Shown here one piece after another: positions 39,206 to 51,557 of a stretch of 64,000 nt of DNA. The stretch lies in contig CM022669.1 in assembly GCA_012295275.1 (NCBI GenBank), positions 13,605,172 to 13,669,171 of the forward strand, given 5' to 3'. A program made the position numbers and the translations under genes. The stretch is from Chrysomallon squamiferum (Eukaryota > Mollusca > Gastropoda > Neomphalida > Peltospiridae). The notes beneath the pieces were generated by a model. The model had not been told where the DNA came from and ran no database searches. It saw only the letters and a list, made by a program, of their open reading frames with translations. Every line of letters begins with the position of its first letter. Positions within the stretch are counted from its first letter, which is position 1.

Positions 39206-39560
39206 AAAAAAAAATAATAAAAAATAAAAAACCAACAAAAACCCAACAAAAACAACAACAACAACAACAACAACACAGTCACAGTTAACTGTTATTGTTA
39301 ACAGACACATATAAACGTACAAAACAACAAATAGTGAAGTTTGAAGAAAAAAAAAATAACGAATAAAGAAAAAAAAAGAAGAGAAAATCACGTAATTTAT
39401 GGATAGGCATATATGTAGGTATATTTTCTTTTTACAACGTATATGCTGATACGTAAGTACGTGTATATATGCATGTATGTTTCTATGCAAGTATAGATGC
39501 ATGTATTTATATAGTATACATGTGTGTATGTATGTATATGAATGTAAGTATATGTATTTC
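39206..39560. other. A-rich, (CAA)n and TATG-rich sequence
   Basis: A-rich at 39206-39236, CAA at 39247-39274, A-rich at 39342-39380, degenerate TATG at 39410-39560. Confidence 0.75.
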
Positions 39561-39689
39561 TGTAAATATGAACCCAACTAACAACAAAACAAAAAAATTA
39601 ATTTCGAAACGTATGACATATTACCAAGGTGACAATCAACATAAAAGACACATAACAAAAACAAGTGGCCTTTTAAATAAACATTAAAC

Positions 39690-39900
39690 CTGAAGCTAAC
39701 CTTTGCCATTTGGAATGAAAAATATATTTTCTACACAACACAATTAATGATTAAAGAGACACACGATTATCTCACGCGTGAGCCAGTAATAATGATATTG
39801 TTTTTGCGTCTTTGAAACTTCACCCAGGAACGTCATCATTAATTTGCTGGACTCATGCATAAAAGAATCTGTGCTGAAGATTCATTAAAAGATGACAAAG
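39690..39900. promoter_or_regulatory. Candidate regulatory island
   Basis: Contains CTTTGCCATTTGGAATG (TEAD-like GGAATG), CACAATTAATGATTAAAGAG at 39739-39758, and CATTAATTTGCTGG at about 39837. Unique and repeat-free with no open frame. Inference only. Confidence 0.3.
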
Positions 39901-40345
39901 TTTTTTTTTGTGTGTGTCTGTAATGATTCTTCAAAGTCTGAACAACAACAACAACGACGACAACAAAGCTATAAAGACAGAAGTTAAGAGAACTTAAAAA
40001 CAAAAGAAAAGAAAATTGATTAAACAGCTCAAATTACAAGAAGCGAAAATGTTTTATAATAATAATAATAATAATAAATAAAAAAAATAAAGAAAGAGTT
40101 CCAGCCAAGTAAAATAAGCTGAAGTTGCAGACTATGACGTTATAGGTTGTTGTTGTTATCGTTAGTGTTGATGTTGTTGTTTATAAATGATGATAGTCAA
40201 AAAGTAGTTACTGGATGTCGAAAATTGGACGTCATTTCAGAATATACAATAATAATTTCAGTAATCTGTTTTCACCAAACATTTCGAAAAAAAAAAAAAA
40301 AAAAAAATAAAACCTTTGTTTTAAACATCAGTAAGAATCCAGACA
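39901..40345. other. Simple-sequence-rich spacer
   Basis: CAA/GAC at 39942-39965, AAT at 40055-40077, GTT at 40147-40181, poly-A at 40289-40307. No gene. Confidence 0.7.
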
Positions 40346-40350
40346 TTAAG

Positions 40351-40429
40351 ATACGTACGTACGTACGTACATACATACATACATACATTTATACATACAT
40401 ACATACATAGAGACATATATACATACATA
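40351..40429. repeat. (TACG)n then (TACA)n
   Basis: About 4-5 CpG-containing TACG units (40352-40370) change to TACA units to about 40408. The TACA units can be read as CpG-decayed TACG. Confidence 0.9.
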
Positions 40430-40537
40430 TATTTCAGACGTTTATTATAGAAAGCACATTTCAGCTATTTATTATAACAACCACATTTCACACTCTTATT
40501 AACACAACCACATTTCAGATACATATTAAAATATGCC
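40430..40537. repeat. 27-bp tandem repeat, four copies
   Basis: Units begin ATTTCAG/ATTTCAC and end CAACCAC, with TTATTA in the middle, at 27-bp spacing. Substitutions accumulate but length is kept in the first three units. Confidence 0.88.
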
Positions 40538-40850
40538 ACTTTAAACATTTACCAGAAATGACTATTGTATAAGACACTGATGAAAAACCTCAATAATATT
40601 ACATAATAAACGAAACAACAAGAACCTTTTGCAAAGATTATAATAACTATTATTGCATTTATTGATAAACGAGCTAATGGAATAATTTAGAAAATCGGTC
40701 CATTAAACAGCTGTTGGATTTCTCATAGGTTAGTGCAGTGTTTATGTTTATAATTAGTTTAATAGTTCTTTAACAGGAAAAAGCTTGCAACTGTACTCTT
40801 CGCTGCACTTATGTTACCAGTTTAATTATTTTCTAAGACGTTTACAAAAA
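40538..40850. other. Unique AT-rich sequence
   Basis: Nothing recognised. Confidence 0.6.
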
Positions 40851-40854
40851 CGAC

Positions 40855-41038
40855 TGCATACATACATACGTACATATTCAAACACACACACACACACTTC
40901 ATATATATCATGTACACAAAAATATATATATAAGCACACATACATGCATACGTACATGCACACATACATACATACATACATATGTACATAAACATACAGG
41001 CATATAGGCATACAGGCATGCATACATACATACATACA

Positions 41039-41069
<31 letters not shown>

Positions 41070-41145
41070 GCATATACATACACACATACATATTATACCT
41101 TCACATATGCACAAAATGCACACATACACACATACATACAAAAAA
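40855..41145. repeat. (CATA)n array with GCATA and CA variants
   Basis: CATA units, cleanest at 41020-41067. CA at 40882-40897. Confidence 0.95.
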
Positions 41146-42505
<1,360 letters not shown>

Positions 42506-42516
42506 TATTATTATTA

Positions 42517-42593
<77 letters not shown>

Positions 42594-42690
42594 TTTTTTA
42601 TGTTTTTATTTATTTATTTCACTGTTATTATTATTTTAATATTTGCAGATGTGAACATGGTGCTTATACTTTAATAAGTCGATTTAGAAG

Positions 42691-42725
<35 letters not shown>
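42506..42725. repeat. (ATT)n-(TTTA)n and poly-A
   Basis: ATT at 42507-42562, TTTA to about 42595, then a poly-A of about 33 at 42691-42723. Confidence 0.95.
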
Positions 42726-42727
<2 letters not shown>

Positions 42728-43205
42728 CACTGATTTCTCTAAATTACAGGTTTTATCTCTATAACATTATAAGTATATACTTCTGTAAACCGTTATGTCT
42801 AGAAGAAAATTCTACACATCAAATTTTCATCACCGCCATTAAAACAGTTTATCTCGTAAATTCGTGTGACCTTTGCTGAAGACGATTGGCTTTGAAGAAT
42901 ATTTTATGAAAACATCTTTCAGACTCGGTTTTTCCATTATTAATTATTATTATACTTTCCTGAATTACAGAAGGCGTTAGACAACAGTACCCAATTCGTG
43001 AAAACGAACACAAATATGTAATGTCATAATACAGTTCTATTTAAGAAAAACTACTACACACCGTTTTTGGTGAAAAATAAAACAGGATTTACAGAGTATT
43101 AATGAGTTTATATATATATATATTTTTAAACTTTTATTAGCATTTATTTTGTATTACGTTTTGATATGGTTTATGTTATTTTAATTTCTATGATTTGTAT
43201 TTTAA
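42726..43205. other. Unique AT-rich sequence
   Basis: Nothing recognised. Confidence 0.6.
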
Positions 43206-43217
43206 TTCTTTTTAAAT

Positions 43218-43260
<43 letters not shown>

Positions 43261-43438
43261 TTCATTATTTATTTTATTTTATTTTATTTTATTTTATTTG
43301 CTTGTTTCTTTATTTGTTTATTTATTTATTTATTTTATCTTATTTTTTTTATTATTTTTTATTTTATTTTATTTTATTTTATTTTATTTTATTTTATTTT
43401 ATTTATTTATTTATTTTATTTTATTTTATTTTAATTTT
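43206..43438. repeat. (TTTA)n/(TTTTA)n array
   Basis: TTTA units to about 43263, alternating with TTTTA pentamers to 43436. Confidence 0.96.
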
Positions 43439-43705
43439 AGTTTTTGGTATGGATAAATTGCAACAGATGTTTAAATAAAATAAATAAAAGAATAGCGTTT
43501 TATTTCGCTTAGTTATCTCGAGAATCCCATTTTAAATTAAAACAAATGATTAGTATTTTGGGTTAAATAATCTGAAACAAGAGTAGATTTTCAATTTATC
43601 AGTTAATTATTATTGTTATTGTTACTGCTACTGTTATCGGCTCAAAATCAACAGTCTGCCTTAGCAAAATATTCGTGATGACTGTGGAAATAAATATACA
43701 GAATG
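43439..43705. other. Unique AT-rich spacer
   Basis: Nothing recognised. Confidence 0.6.
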
Positions 43706-43712
43706 TAAATTC

Positions 43713-43755
<43 letters not shown>

Positions 43756-43935
43756 AGTAGTATTAGTAGTACTAGTAGTAGTATCATCATCATATTATTA
43801 TTATTATTATTATATTATTATTATTATTATTGCTGTTGTTTTTGTTCTTCTTGTTGTTCTTCTTCTTATCATCATCATCTTCATCATCATATTTATCATT
43901 ATTACTACTACTACCACTACTATTACTATTAATGC
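43706..43935. repeat. Trinucleotide mosaic (ATT)n, (AGT)n, (ATC)n, (TTC)n, (ACT)n
   Basis: ATT at 43711-43755, AGT at 43756-43783, ATC, ATT, TTC/TTG at 43832-43866, ATC, then ACT at 43904-43930. Confidence 0.94.
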
Positions 43936-44435
43936 TACTTCTCAGAGTCAGGATATTTCATAAGCACAATCTGATAGACAGGAATCAATTTTTTTTACCT
44001 GTTCATGAACTAGACATAGAAAACTGCCCGGAACTGAAAAATTGTCCAATGGTTCAGTGAGCCGGGTTGATCCTGGAATCCAGTAGTAGCACCAGGGAAG
44101 GATATTAAGTTAGATTTCCAGTCACCAGAGTGTAAGAGAAAATAACAGAGCGTGTGATTTGTCACCAACGAGCTGCTATGAACAGCAGGTGGTCTAACTA
44201 TTGCAGTACTGAAATGAGAGTAGCCAAATGAAACCCTTTACTTCTGGTGTTATGTCATTTAAATGGCATCATCTTTTATGGTATATCAAATGAAACACCT
44301 GGTGTTGTCCTGCTGTGTAAAATTATAACACGAGATATGTATCAATTAGAGGGCACTGTCATTTAGTAAGACGAAATAATGTCATGAAAGAATGAAAAGT
44401 GTGTTTTTAAGGCTAAACGAAATTGTGTGCCTGTG

Positions 44436-44436
<1 letters not shown>
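43936..44436. other. Unique sequence upstream of the receptor
   Basis: A possible diverged duplication, CAAATGAAAC followed by CTGGTGTT, occurs at 44225 and 44287. No exon recognised; if the receptor's 5' UTR exon is nearby I cannot identify it. Confidence 0.5.

Positions 44437-44437
<1 letters not shown>

Positions 44438-44529
<92 letters not shown>
44438..44529. repeat. (CT)n microsatellite
   Basis: About 46 CT units, some 420 bp upstream of the receptor exon. Confidence 0.98.
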
Positions 44530-44532
<3 letters not shown>

Positions 44533-44909
44533 CTTACTGTCATTCTAGATATATAAATCATAAACAACAGCACTACTGATGCAGTTGTATGCTGAGTCAT
44601 ATTTCTCGTTGTGACATAATGCACTTACTTAACCTATCTTTTAATGAACACATATCATAGTATGTTTATATTTGTATCTACATGTAATGTATATAAGGAT
44701 GCATCAATATAATAAAATATATCTTTTATCTGAAAAAAAAAATATAATGTACTGAATAATGTATTGAAACTTGACCAATCTGAAAGTGAATGAGGAGGTA
44801 TCAGTAATTTGGTTTATATTGTTAACTTTCCTATATACTAGCAATTCTGACCTTTTACAATTCTTTCTGAAACTGATTATAATCGATAAAGCTAAAATCT
44901 AATTTATTT
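44530..44909. other. Presumed 3' end of the intron upstream of the receptor
   Basis: AT-rich, unique. Intron status is inferred from the acceptor at 44945. Confidence 0.5.
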
Positions 44910-44946
44910 ATTTATTTATTTATATATATATTTTTTTTTATTTCAG
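44910..44946 (+). promoter_or_regulatory. 3' splice acceptor of the receptor exon
   Basis: A TTTA/TATA stretch and a nine-T pyrimidine run end in ATTTCAG with AG at 44945-44946, followed by exon sequence ATCATCATG. Candidate branch-point-like CTAAAATCTAAT lies near 44891-44902. The abrupt change from AT-rich to GC-rich sequence at this point supports the boundary. Confidence 0.8.
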
Positions 44947-44952
44947 ATCATC

Positions 44953-46095
44953 ATGAACAACACGACGGACGTACCGAGTCACGTGTTCATGAGATACTCG
45001 TCCGTATCCGCCCTGATCGAGGCTTTCGCCCCGGCGGGCAACAACGCCGAGCGCGTCCTGCCTCCTGTGTGGTACATCATCGGCTTCTTCTGCAACCCGC
45101 TGTGCGCCGTCATCTGGCTGGGCAGGAGGATGCGGAGGAACAACTCCTCCGCCGTGTACCTGGGCGCGCTGTCCATCTCCGACTTGATGTTCCTCTTCTT
45201 GCACTTCCTCTACAACCTCCAGCAGGCCTGGGGTTTCAGGATCTACAACACGGAGAGCGGCTGCGAAGTGTTCTACCTGTTCTTCTACATACCTCAGTAC
45301 CTGTCCACCCTCTTCGTCCTCGGCTTCACCGTGGAGAGGTACGTGGCCGTGTGCCATCCGTTCATGAAGGAGAAGTGGTGCACGGTGAAACGGGCTTGCG
45401 TCATCGCTGGGGGACTGACGTTCTTCTGCGTCATCCTGGCGTCGGCGCACACGTACATCTGGGACTACCAGCCGCTGTCCGACTCCTGCACGTATCGAGA
45501 CGAAGCGGCTGCAGGCGACGACGCCAGCTTCGTCAGCATCTGGAGCTGGATCACGGAGCTGCTCATCTTCGGAGTTATTCCCCTCATCGTTCTCATTTTC
45601 AACTGTTTTGTTCTAAAGGAAATTTGCAAGCTGGCCAAAAACGGCGTCGTGTCGAAGCAGAGCGGAAGCGCTAGTACGACCGCTTCGACCGTTACGCTTC
45701 TAGCCGTCTCCTTCTATCTGATCACCACGCAGCTGACGGCGACCGTTCTATTCTGCATGCAGCCAGCGTTCCCTCACGGTGACATTTACCTTACGGACGA
45801 CGAAATCCGAGCCGATCCGCTATGGACGAAAATGTTCAGTTATTTAGAGACGAGGAAAATCATAGAGGTGATCTGCCTCTCTCATTACGCCTGCTATTTT
45901 TTCATCTATCTCCTGACGGGCAAACACTTCAGGAAGGAGGTTCTCTACTACATAACGTGTTGTGGTCGGTTTCGCTCCTTTGCGAGCAAATCGTCGAGGA
46001 AACGAGGAGAGAAGTATTCCATGGTCTCAGGCAATGGACACGTCCTATCGGAGACGTGCACGACCACATACACAACATATACAACCGGGGTATAA
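44953..46095 (+). CDS. Class A (rhodopsin-like) GPCR, orphan neuropeptide-receptor type
   Basis: 380-residue seven-transmembrane receptor, presumed plasma-membrane G-protein signalling; ligand unknown. Two overlapping N-glycosylation sequons (N2, N3) mark an extracellular N terminus. Visible landmarks: N48 in TM1, LSISDL with D77 in TM2, C104 pairing presumably with ECL2 C179, ERYVAV (E128-R129-Y130) at the end of TM3, and P210 in TM5. A short third loop (about 222-245) follows, then helix-8 GKHFRKEV (323-330) and C336-C337 that could be palmitoylated. TM6 lacks the usual F-x-x-C-W-x-P. TM7 reads HYACYFFIY instead of an NPxxY-type motif, keeping only Y319. The ATG is the first in frame after the acceptor at 44946, and the coding region is one exon ending in TAA. 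Codons are GC-rich, unlike the flanks. The FMRFamide/TRH-receptor-like, lophotrochozoan-expanded class is my best family guess; subfamily is not certain. Confidence 0.93.
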   Translation: MNNTTDVPSHVFMRYSSVSALIEAFAPAGNNAERVLPPVWYIIGFFCNPLCAVIWLGRRMRRNNSSAVYLGALSISDLMFLFLHFLYNLQQAWGFRIYNTESGCEVFYLFFYIPQYLSTLFVLGFTVERYVAVCHPFMKEKWCTVKRACVIAGGLTFFCVILASAHTYIWDYQPLSDSCTYRDEAAAGDDASFVSIWSWITELLIFGVIPLIVLIFNCFVLKEICKLAKNGVVSKQSGSASTTASTVTLLAVSFYLITTQLTATVLFCMQPAFPHGDIYLTDDEIRADPLWTKMFSYLETRKIIEVICLSHYACYFFIYLLTGKHFRKEVLYYITCCGRFRSFASKSSRKRGEKYSMVSGNGHVLSETCTTTYTTYTTGV

Positions 46096-46460
46096 CGTCT
46101 ACCCCGTCGAAATGTTTCACAACAGCATATGACTTTAACAAAAAAAAAAAAAAAAAAAAAAAAAAGGAAAAAAAAAAGATTTAGTTATCAGTTTGTTATC
46201 AGAGATTAAGAAATGAAGCTTCTAGTTATAGAACCTTCTTAAGCATCATTTAAGGTCTCAAGAGTTAAGAATCATTTACTAACTCAAGTCCAAACTTTCA
46301 TTCGTAATGAGATAACAGTTTTGTTGTTTTGATAACGGATGTGTCACTGGATTAGCCTTCTTTCAGACGTCAACGATCAGCCTAATTATTTTCAAACTGT
46401 ATTTTCGTTTAATATTTTACTTGTTTAATCATGTTTTTATGTTGATTAAGGATTTCATTT
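46096..46460. other. 3' flank of receptor with genomic poly-A
   Basis: A 26-A run begins at 46140, only 45 bp after the stop, then GG and ten more A to 46177. No AATAAA lies between stop and tract. The first clear AATAAA I see downstream is at 47450. This could be 3' UTR sequence, a retroposition scar, or a simple A repeat. Confidence 0.6.
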
Positions 46461-46462
46461 CT

Positions 46463-46463
<1 letters not shown>

Positions 46464-46557
<94 letters not shown>

Positions 46558-46795
46558 CCCCCCTCTCTCTCTCTCTCTCTCAAGCTCAAATTCACATGCT
46601 CACTCTCATATATATTTATATATGTATGTATATATGTATGTAAGCGTGTATAGATGTATGTATGTATGTATGTATGTAGTATATGTATGTATGTATATGC
46701 ACGAATGTATGTATTTACATGTGTATTTATGTATATATGTATGTCTGTATGTATGTACGTGTGTATGTATATATGTATATATGTGTGCATGCAGT
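46464..46795. repeat. (CT)n then CA and (TATG)n
   Basis: CT at 46468-46554, a C6 interruption, CT at 46563-46581, then TATG units at 46620-46785. Confidence 0.96.
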
Positions 46796-47138
46796 CTTAT
46801 ATTTTCTTGTTTGCTTCAGTCTTTGTTTTTGTGATGAGTGCTTGAAGGGATGGCAAATGGAGTATTGTAGAAAAATACAATTTTAGATTCAAACACATTT
46901 ATATTAATATACATATATGTATAGATATATATATTAAGAGTGCAATATTAATCATTTAGTGATGTATATAACCAGCAATTCATCATTTTTATGAGTAGTA
47001 AATAACTGGAATTAATAATATATTCTTTTCTATTGTAAGTTGTTTCTTCTTAAAGTTCCGTTGCAGGAAAGTTCTTTGTTATTTGTTAGGTTATTATTAT
47101 TTTGTTTTGATGTTTTCTTATTATTTTTATATTTCTTT
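46796..47138. other. Unique AT-rich sequence
   Basis: Nothing recognised. Confidence 0.6.
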
Positions 47139-47153
47139 ATTCTTTATTTATAT

Positions 47154-47196
<43 letters not shown>

Positions 47197-47250
47197 CCTA
47201 TTTATTTATTAATCTGTTTGTCTACTTATTTATTATTTAATTATTTTTAT
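47139..47250. repeat. (TTTA)n microsatellite
   Basis: About 17 TTTA units with a TTTACC interruption, then degenerate copies. Confidence 0.95.
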
Positions 47251-47444
47251 AACCGTTTTACTGATTTATTTTCAGATGTCATCTTAATAAAATTTCCAGA
47301 AAAAAAAATAATTCCAGTAAATCATATTATTCAGCTGTCTTTATTCTTGTTCACAGCTTTGATCATTCTTAACACATAGTTGTGTTCATATTTAAAACAC
47401 AAGAATGTATAATATTCAGAGAATGTCGCTTTGCCTTTAAATTC

Positions 47445-47460
47445 GTTGCAATAAAAAAGA
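47445..47460 (+). terminator. Possible polyadenylation signal
   Basis: AATAAA at 47450-47455, about 1.36 kb after the receptor stop. It is the first canonical hexamer I noticed on this strand downstream of the stop. AATAAA is common by chance in such AT-rich DNA. Confidence 0.2.
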
Positions 47461-48300
47461 CTGATTTTAAAAACGAGCTGCATATTAGACAATCCTTTTT
47501 TGGCAACTAAGAATTTCAGTTACATAACGCATATTTTATTTGAATTTTACGATTGTGCTAACATAGATATTATCCACAGTCAAAAATAACAAACCAAATT
47601 TTTATTATATTTTCTATTTGCTAATAATAACGAAAAGCCAGGTGGAATTTCGCAATTATGTATAATACATGTATATAATTATATGTCTTTTATTTCCCGA
47701 CAACTTACAAATGCAAGCGTAGCAGATTTGAACGTATGGTTATAACCACTTACTGCCAGTATATATTACATTATAAACTGGAGAAGAAAAAAAAAGTAAA
47801 ACGAGGAATCGTTTCCATTAGGGTTTTGATAACCAATAATTACGTGAGTTCGATGTTCTCTCTATCGCTTGTGAAACTATTGACTTATAACGAAAACCGA
47901 GACGCTGATGAGCTGTCATTATAAACAATGAGGAAATTAATAAATAAAATTAAAAAAAACACGTGCCTGTAATATTCATCATTATTTGTTCAACTATGGC
48001 CCCAGATTATATGGGGAGAGTAGCCTGCGCTGAGCAGACACGCCAGAAACTGACACTGTCTGGCTCGTCTGATGCTGTTTAAAATAGAATATAGAAATGA
48101 ATAAAACTCTCTTTCTGCCGCATTAGTTAATAAGCAAACTGTAATTGCTCAGTCACGTATAAGTTAAAAATTCTTTGTTAATGCTTGATGTGAAGGGAAA
48201 AAAAGAAATATATTTTAACGATTACACAGGAATACTGAAGCAGAATACGACCATTTAAACAATAGAAGAAAAAAAAATTATTTCGGAATATTCTCGTCTG
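47461..48300. other. Unique sequence
   Basis: 48000-48160 is less AT-rich and includes GCATTAGTTAATAAGCAAAC and GTAATTGCTCAGTCACG. No coding signature. Confidence 0.5.
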
Positions 48301-48560
48301 TCTGTAAGTTATAATGAAATTCAGTAACATATATATCAATGCAATGATAGTAGAATTACCGTGGGATTATTATTATCCCATAAAAAAGGATGTTGGCTCA
48401 CGGAATTACATACAGGCTTATGGTTGCACACGTAATGTCGGTCCCAAGGGACTGCACTCTAAAAGCTGGGCCGGGAATAATCGTGGCTCAAACTTAATTA
48501 GATACAGACACGCGCAGTAATAAAACTTTCTACAGAAGCACAATGGTTCCTTCTGCCTTT
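48301..48560. promoter_or_regulatory. Candidate regulatory island with paired GGATTA-type sites
   Basis: TGGGAT-TATTATT-ATCCCA (48362-48380) is an inverted pair of bicoid/Otx-type cores. CGGAATTACATACAGG and CACACGTAATGTCGGTCCC follow. A 68-codon plus frame covers it, but no protein family is recognised. Confidence 0.3.
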
Positions 48561-48810
48561 TATATGTAATGCATTTACAAGGAAATGTGTTGTCTTTGTT
48601 CGTTGCCTATGTGAAGTCTACCGCACTGAAACACACACACACACATATATATATATAGATTGTGATAATTTATAATTGTTCATTTTTACTTGAAAACAGG
48701 GTCGTTTTATGATGAGCACAGAGAAATAATATTTGGTGTTAATATAAAATAAAAGATCTTGAAATATTGAATTTTTGTTTTAATGGGTTTTTTTTTTTTT
48801 TGTTTGAAAA
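48561..48810. other. Unique AT-rich spacer
   Basis: CA at 48631-48643 with TA; poly-T at 48788-48801. Nothing else. Confidence 0.6.
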
Positions 48811-48815
48811 GGTTT

Positions 48816-49385
<570 letters not shown>

Positions 49386-49389
49386 TTTA

Positions 49390-49620
49390 TATTGCTTACT
49401 TGACTGCCATCTCGATCGGCCTTGACCCAGGCTCTCTCTCTGGTCAGTCAGAATGAGTTTAATAGCGGAAACGGACAGTTTCGGACATACTCTTATTTCA
49501 TAATGGACGTTATTCGATCATGCTTTTATTTCATTCATAATGGACATAATTACCAGATATTCATATTTAACTGAGTATATTTTGGAGAGGTAATTACGTC
49601 TGTATACATTTTAAACATAA
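49390..49620. other. Unique island with a repeated CATAATGGAC motif
   Basis: CATAATGGAC occurs at 49499-49508 and 49536-49545, each within a TTATTT-type context. GGTAATTACGTC lies near 49590. Possible regulatory DNA. Confidence 0.3.
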
Positions 49621-49636
49621 TTCAAGTATTTTAGTG

Positions 49637-49658
49637 ATCATCATCATCATCATCATCA

Positions 49659-49712
<54 letters not shown>

Positions 49713-49730
49713 TATTTATTTATTTAGTTA
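49637..49730. repeat. (ATC)n-(ATT)n
   Basis: About 8 ATC units then about 17 ATT units. Confidence 0.96.
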
Positions 49731-49955
49731 GTTACTTTTTATAATCAGTTTGTAATTCTCATTTCATTAAGTTCATCGTTATTTGTCGCATTATCAAAAT
49801 GCAAGGATTCATAGTTTGCTGAATCTGGATGAATAACAGAATTTACGTAATAAAGAAGAAACTGCTATTTAGTATGCATGAATTTCTTTTTTAAAGCAAT
49901 TCAGCACAGACAACAAGAATGTTTAAAAAATATTCCTGTTAATATTATTTCAAAA
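49731..49955. other. Unique spacer
   Basis: Nothing recognised. Confidence 0.6.
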
Positions 49956-49957
49956 CT

Positions 49958-50086
49958 CGATGATGATGATGACGATGAGAATAATAATACGATGATGATG
50001 ATGATGGTAATGATCATGACGATACTACTACTACTACTACTAATACTACTATTAATAACAACAACAACAACAACAACAACAATAAC

Positions 50087-50147
<61 letters not shown>

Positions 50148-50155
50148 GTAATAAA
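49958..50155. repeat. Trinucleotide mosaic (GAT)n, (TAC)n, (CAA)n, (AAT)n
   Basis: Sequential blocks of different trinucleotides; AAT at about 50087-50146. Confidence 0.95.
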
Positions 50156-50524
50156 TTATCTTCTATTTACAAACATTTTGACAAGCTACAATTATTAACT
50201 GGGACATATCCAGTATATAATAAAAACATCTGCTCCATCTAAGTAATGAACATAACTTTCAAGATGAAATATGTTTCATTATAAACATACAAAAACAAAT
50301 CAGATATGTGCAGATAGCTGGAAGTGGACCCACAACTGCTGCATAAATTCCTAATTTGCCAACAATCGCAGACGTATCAGAACGAGGCGAATCTGATTTG
50401 TGGTGGCTTTTGTTGTTGTTGTTGTGTTGTTCTTCTTCTTCTTCTTCTTCTGTTTGTTTGTTTTGGTGGGGTTTTGGAGGGATTGGGGTTCTTTTTTTCA
50501 TGTATGTGTATTTCTGTGAATGTT

Positions 50525-50525
<1 letters not shown>
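50156..50525. other. Unique sequence with GTT/TTC patch
   Basis: GTT/TTC trinucleotides at 50411-50460. A 103-codon plus frame here is repeat-driven. Confidence 0.6.

Positions 50526-50560
<35 letters not shown>
50526..50560. repeat. (GT)n microsatellite
   Basis: About 16 GT units. Confidence 0.95.
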
Positions 50561-50562
<2 letters not shown>

Positions 50563-50880
50563 GAGGGTGAGTGTGTGTTTTATTTTTCATCGCAGATGCT
50601 TGAGCCTTAATTCAAGGATCAAATTAGGAAGCTGATGATGATGACCTGTCGGCTGCCATCCGACTTGACAGATTACATCAGCAGAGTATGATTTATTTCT
50701 TGTTATTCTCTCACTTCAGACGCATCGTTAAATACAACAGACAACAGCGGAGTTGATGATGCCGCGGCTGCAACGTGCTGGTTTCTCATTCTGAGCTGAG
50801 ATTTTCATTTTCATTCCAAATGATTAGTCCATCACGCAGATTCTAAACTGATCAGACACACATTACTAAATCTATAATAA
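50561..50880. other. Unique sequence
   Basis: CpG-containing unique stretch at 50730-50780; nothing recognised. Confidence 0.5.
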
Positions 50881-50883
50881 CAA

Positions 50884-51265
50884 CTGCTACTACTACTACT
50901 ACTACTACTGCTACTACTACTTCTACTACTACTATTACTATTAATACTATTACTTTTACTTCTATTACTTTTACAACTATTACTCCTACTACTCCTACTG
51001 CAATAACTACCACAACCACTGCTACTACTGTTATTATTTTTGCTATTACTGTCACAAATACTACCACTATTACTACTAGTGTTTCTGTTACTGCTGATAC
51101 TGCTACTACTGCTACTACTGCTACTACTGCTACTACTACTGCTACTACTGCTGCTACTACTACTACTACTGCTGCTGCTGTTACCAGTTCTACTACTATG
51201 CTATTCCTGCTGCTACTACTACTACTACTGCTACAACTGCTACAACTGCTACTACTATCACGGCT
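50884..51265. repeat. (TAC)n/(TGC)n trinucleotide array
   Basis: TAC and TGC units with TTAC variants over about 380 bp. Poly-leucine-type frames are artefacts. Confidence 0.96.
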
Positions 51266-51555
51266 GTCTGAAAAACACTACTATTAATACCGAACTGAGA
51301 GACACAGTCAACGACACTGTTTTCACGTGTACGTTTGATTACAGTCACTAAATTATGACGGACAGAAAGCAACACACATCATAATTCCAGTATCGTTATC
51401 TTTAATCGAGTATTCTTCGTTTCATTCATCGAGCTTCACCCCGTTCTTTACACTGATTCTGAATAATCGATGTTTGACTGATAATCTGTCTTACTCAACG
51501 ACACCGAGCTGGCAAAATCCAACCCTTCGGTAACCCGAGAGTGGGGACAAAGTGA
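51266..51555. other. Unique sequence
   Basis: Repeat-free; nothing recognised. Confidence 0.5.
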
Positions 51556-51557
51556 AC

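Noticed and set aside
43830-44060. 76-codon frame ending before CCGGGTTGATCC
   Set aside because: N-terminal half is trinucleotide repeat; remainder has no domain.
44938-45450. 170-codon minus frame
   Set aside because: Antisense shadow of the receptor, caused by GC-rich third positions; no domain of its own.
45069-45674. 201-codon plus frame in another phase
   Set aside because: Alternate-phase shadow of the receptor.
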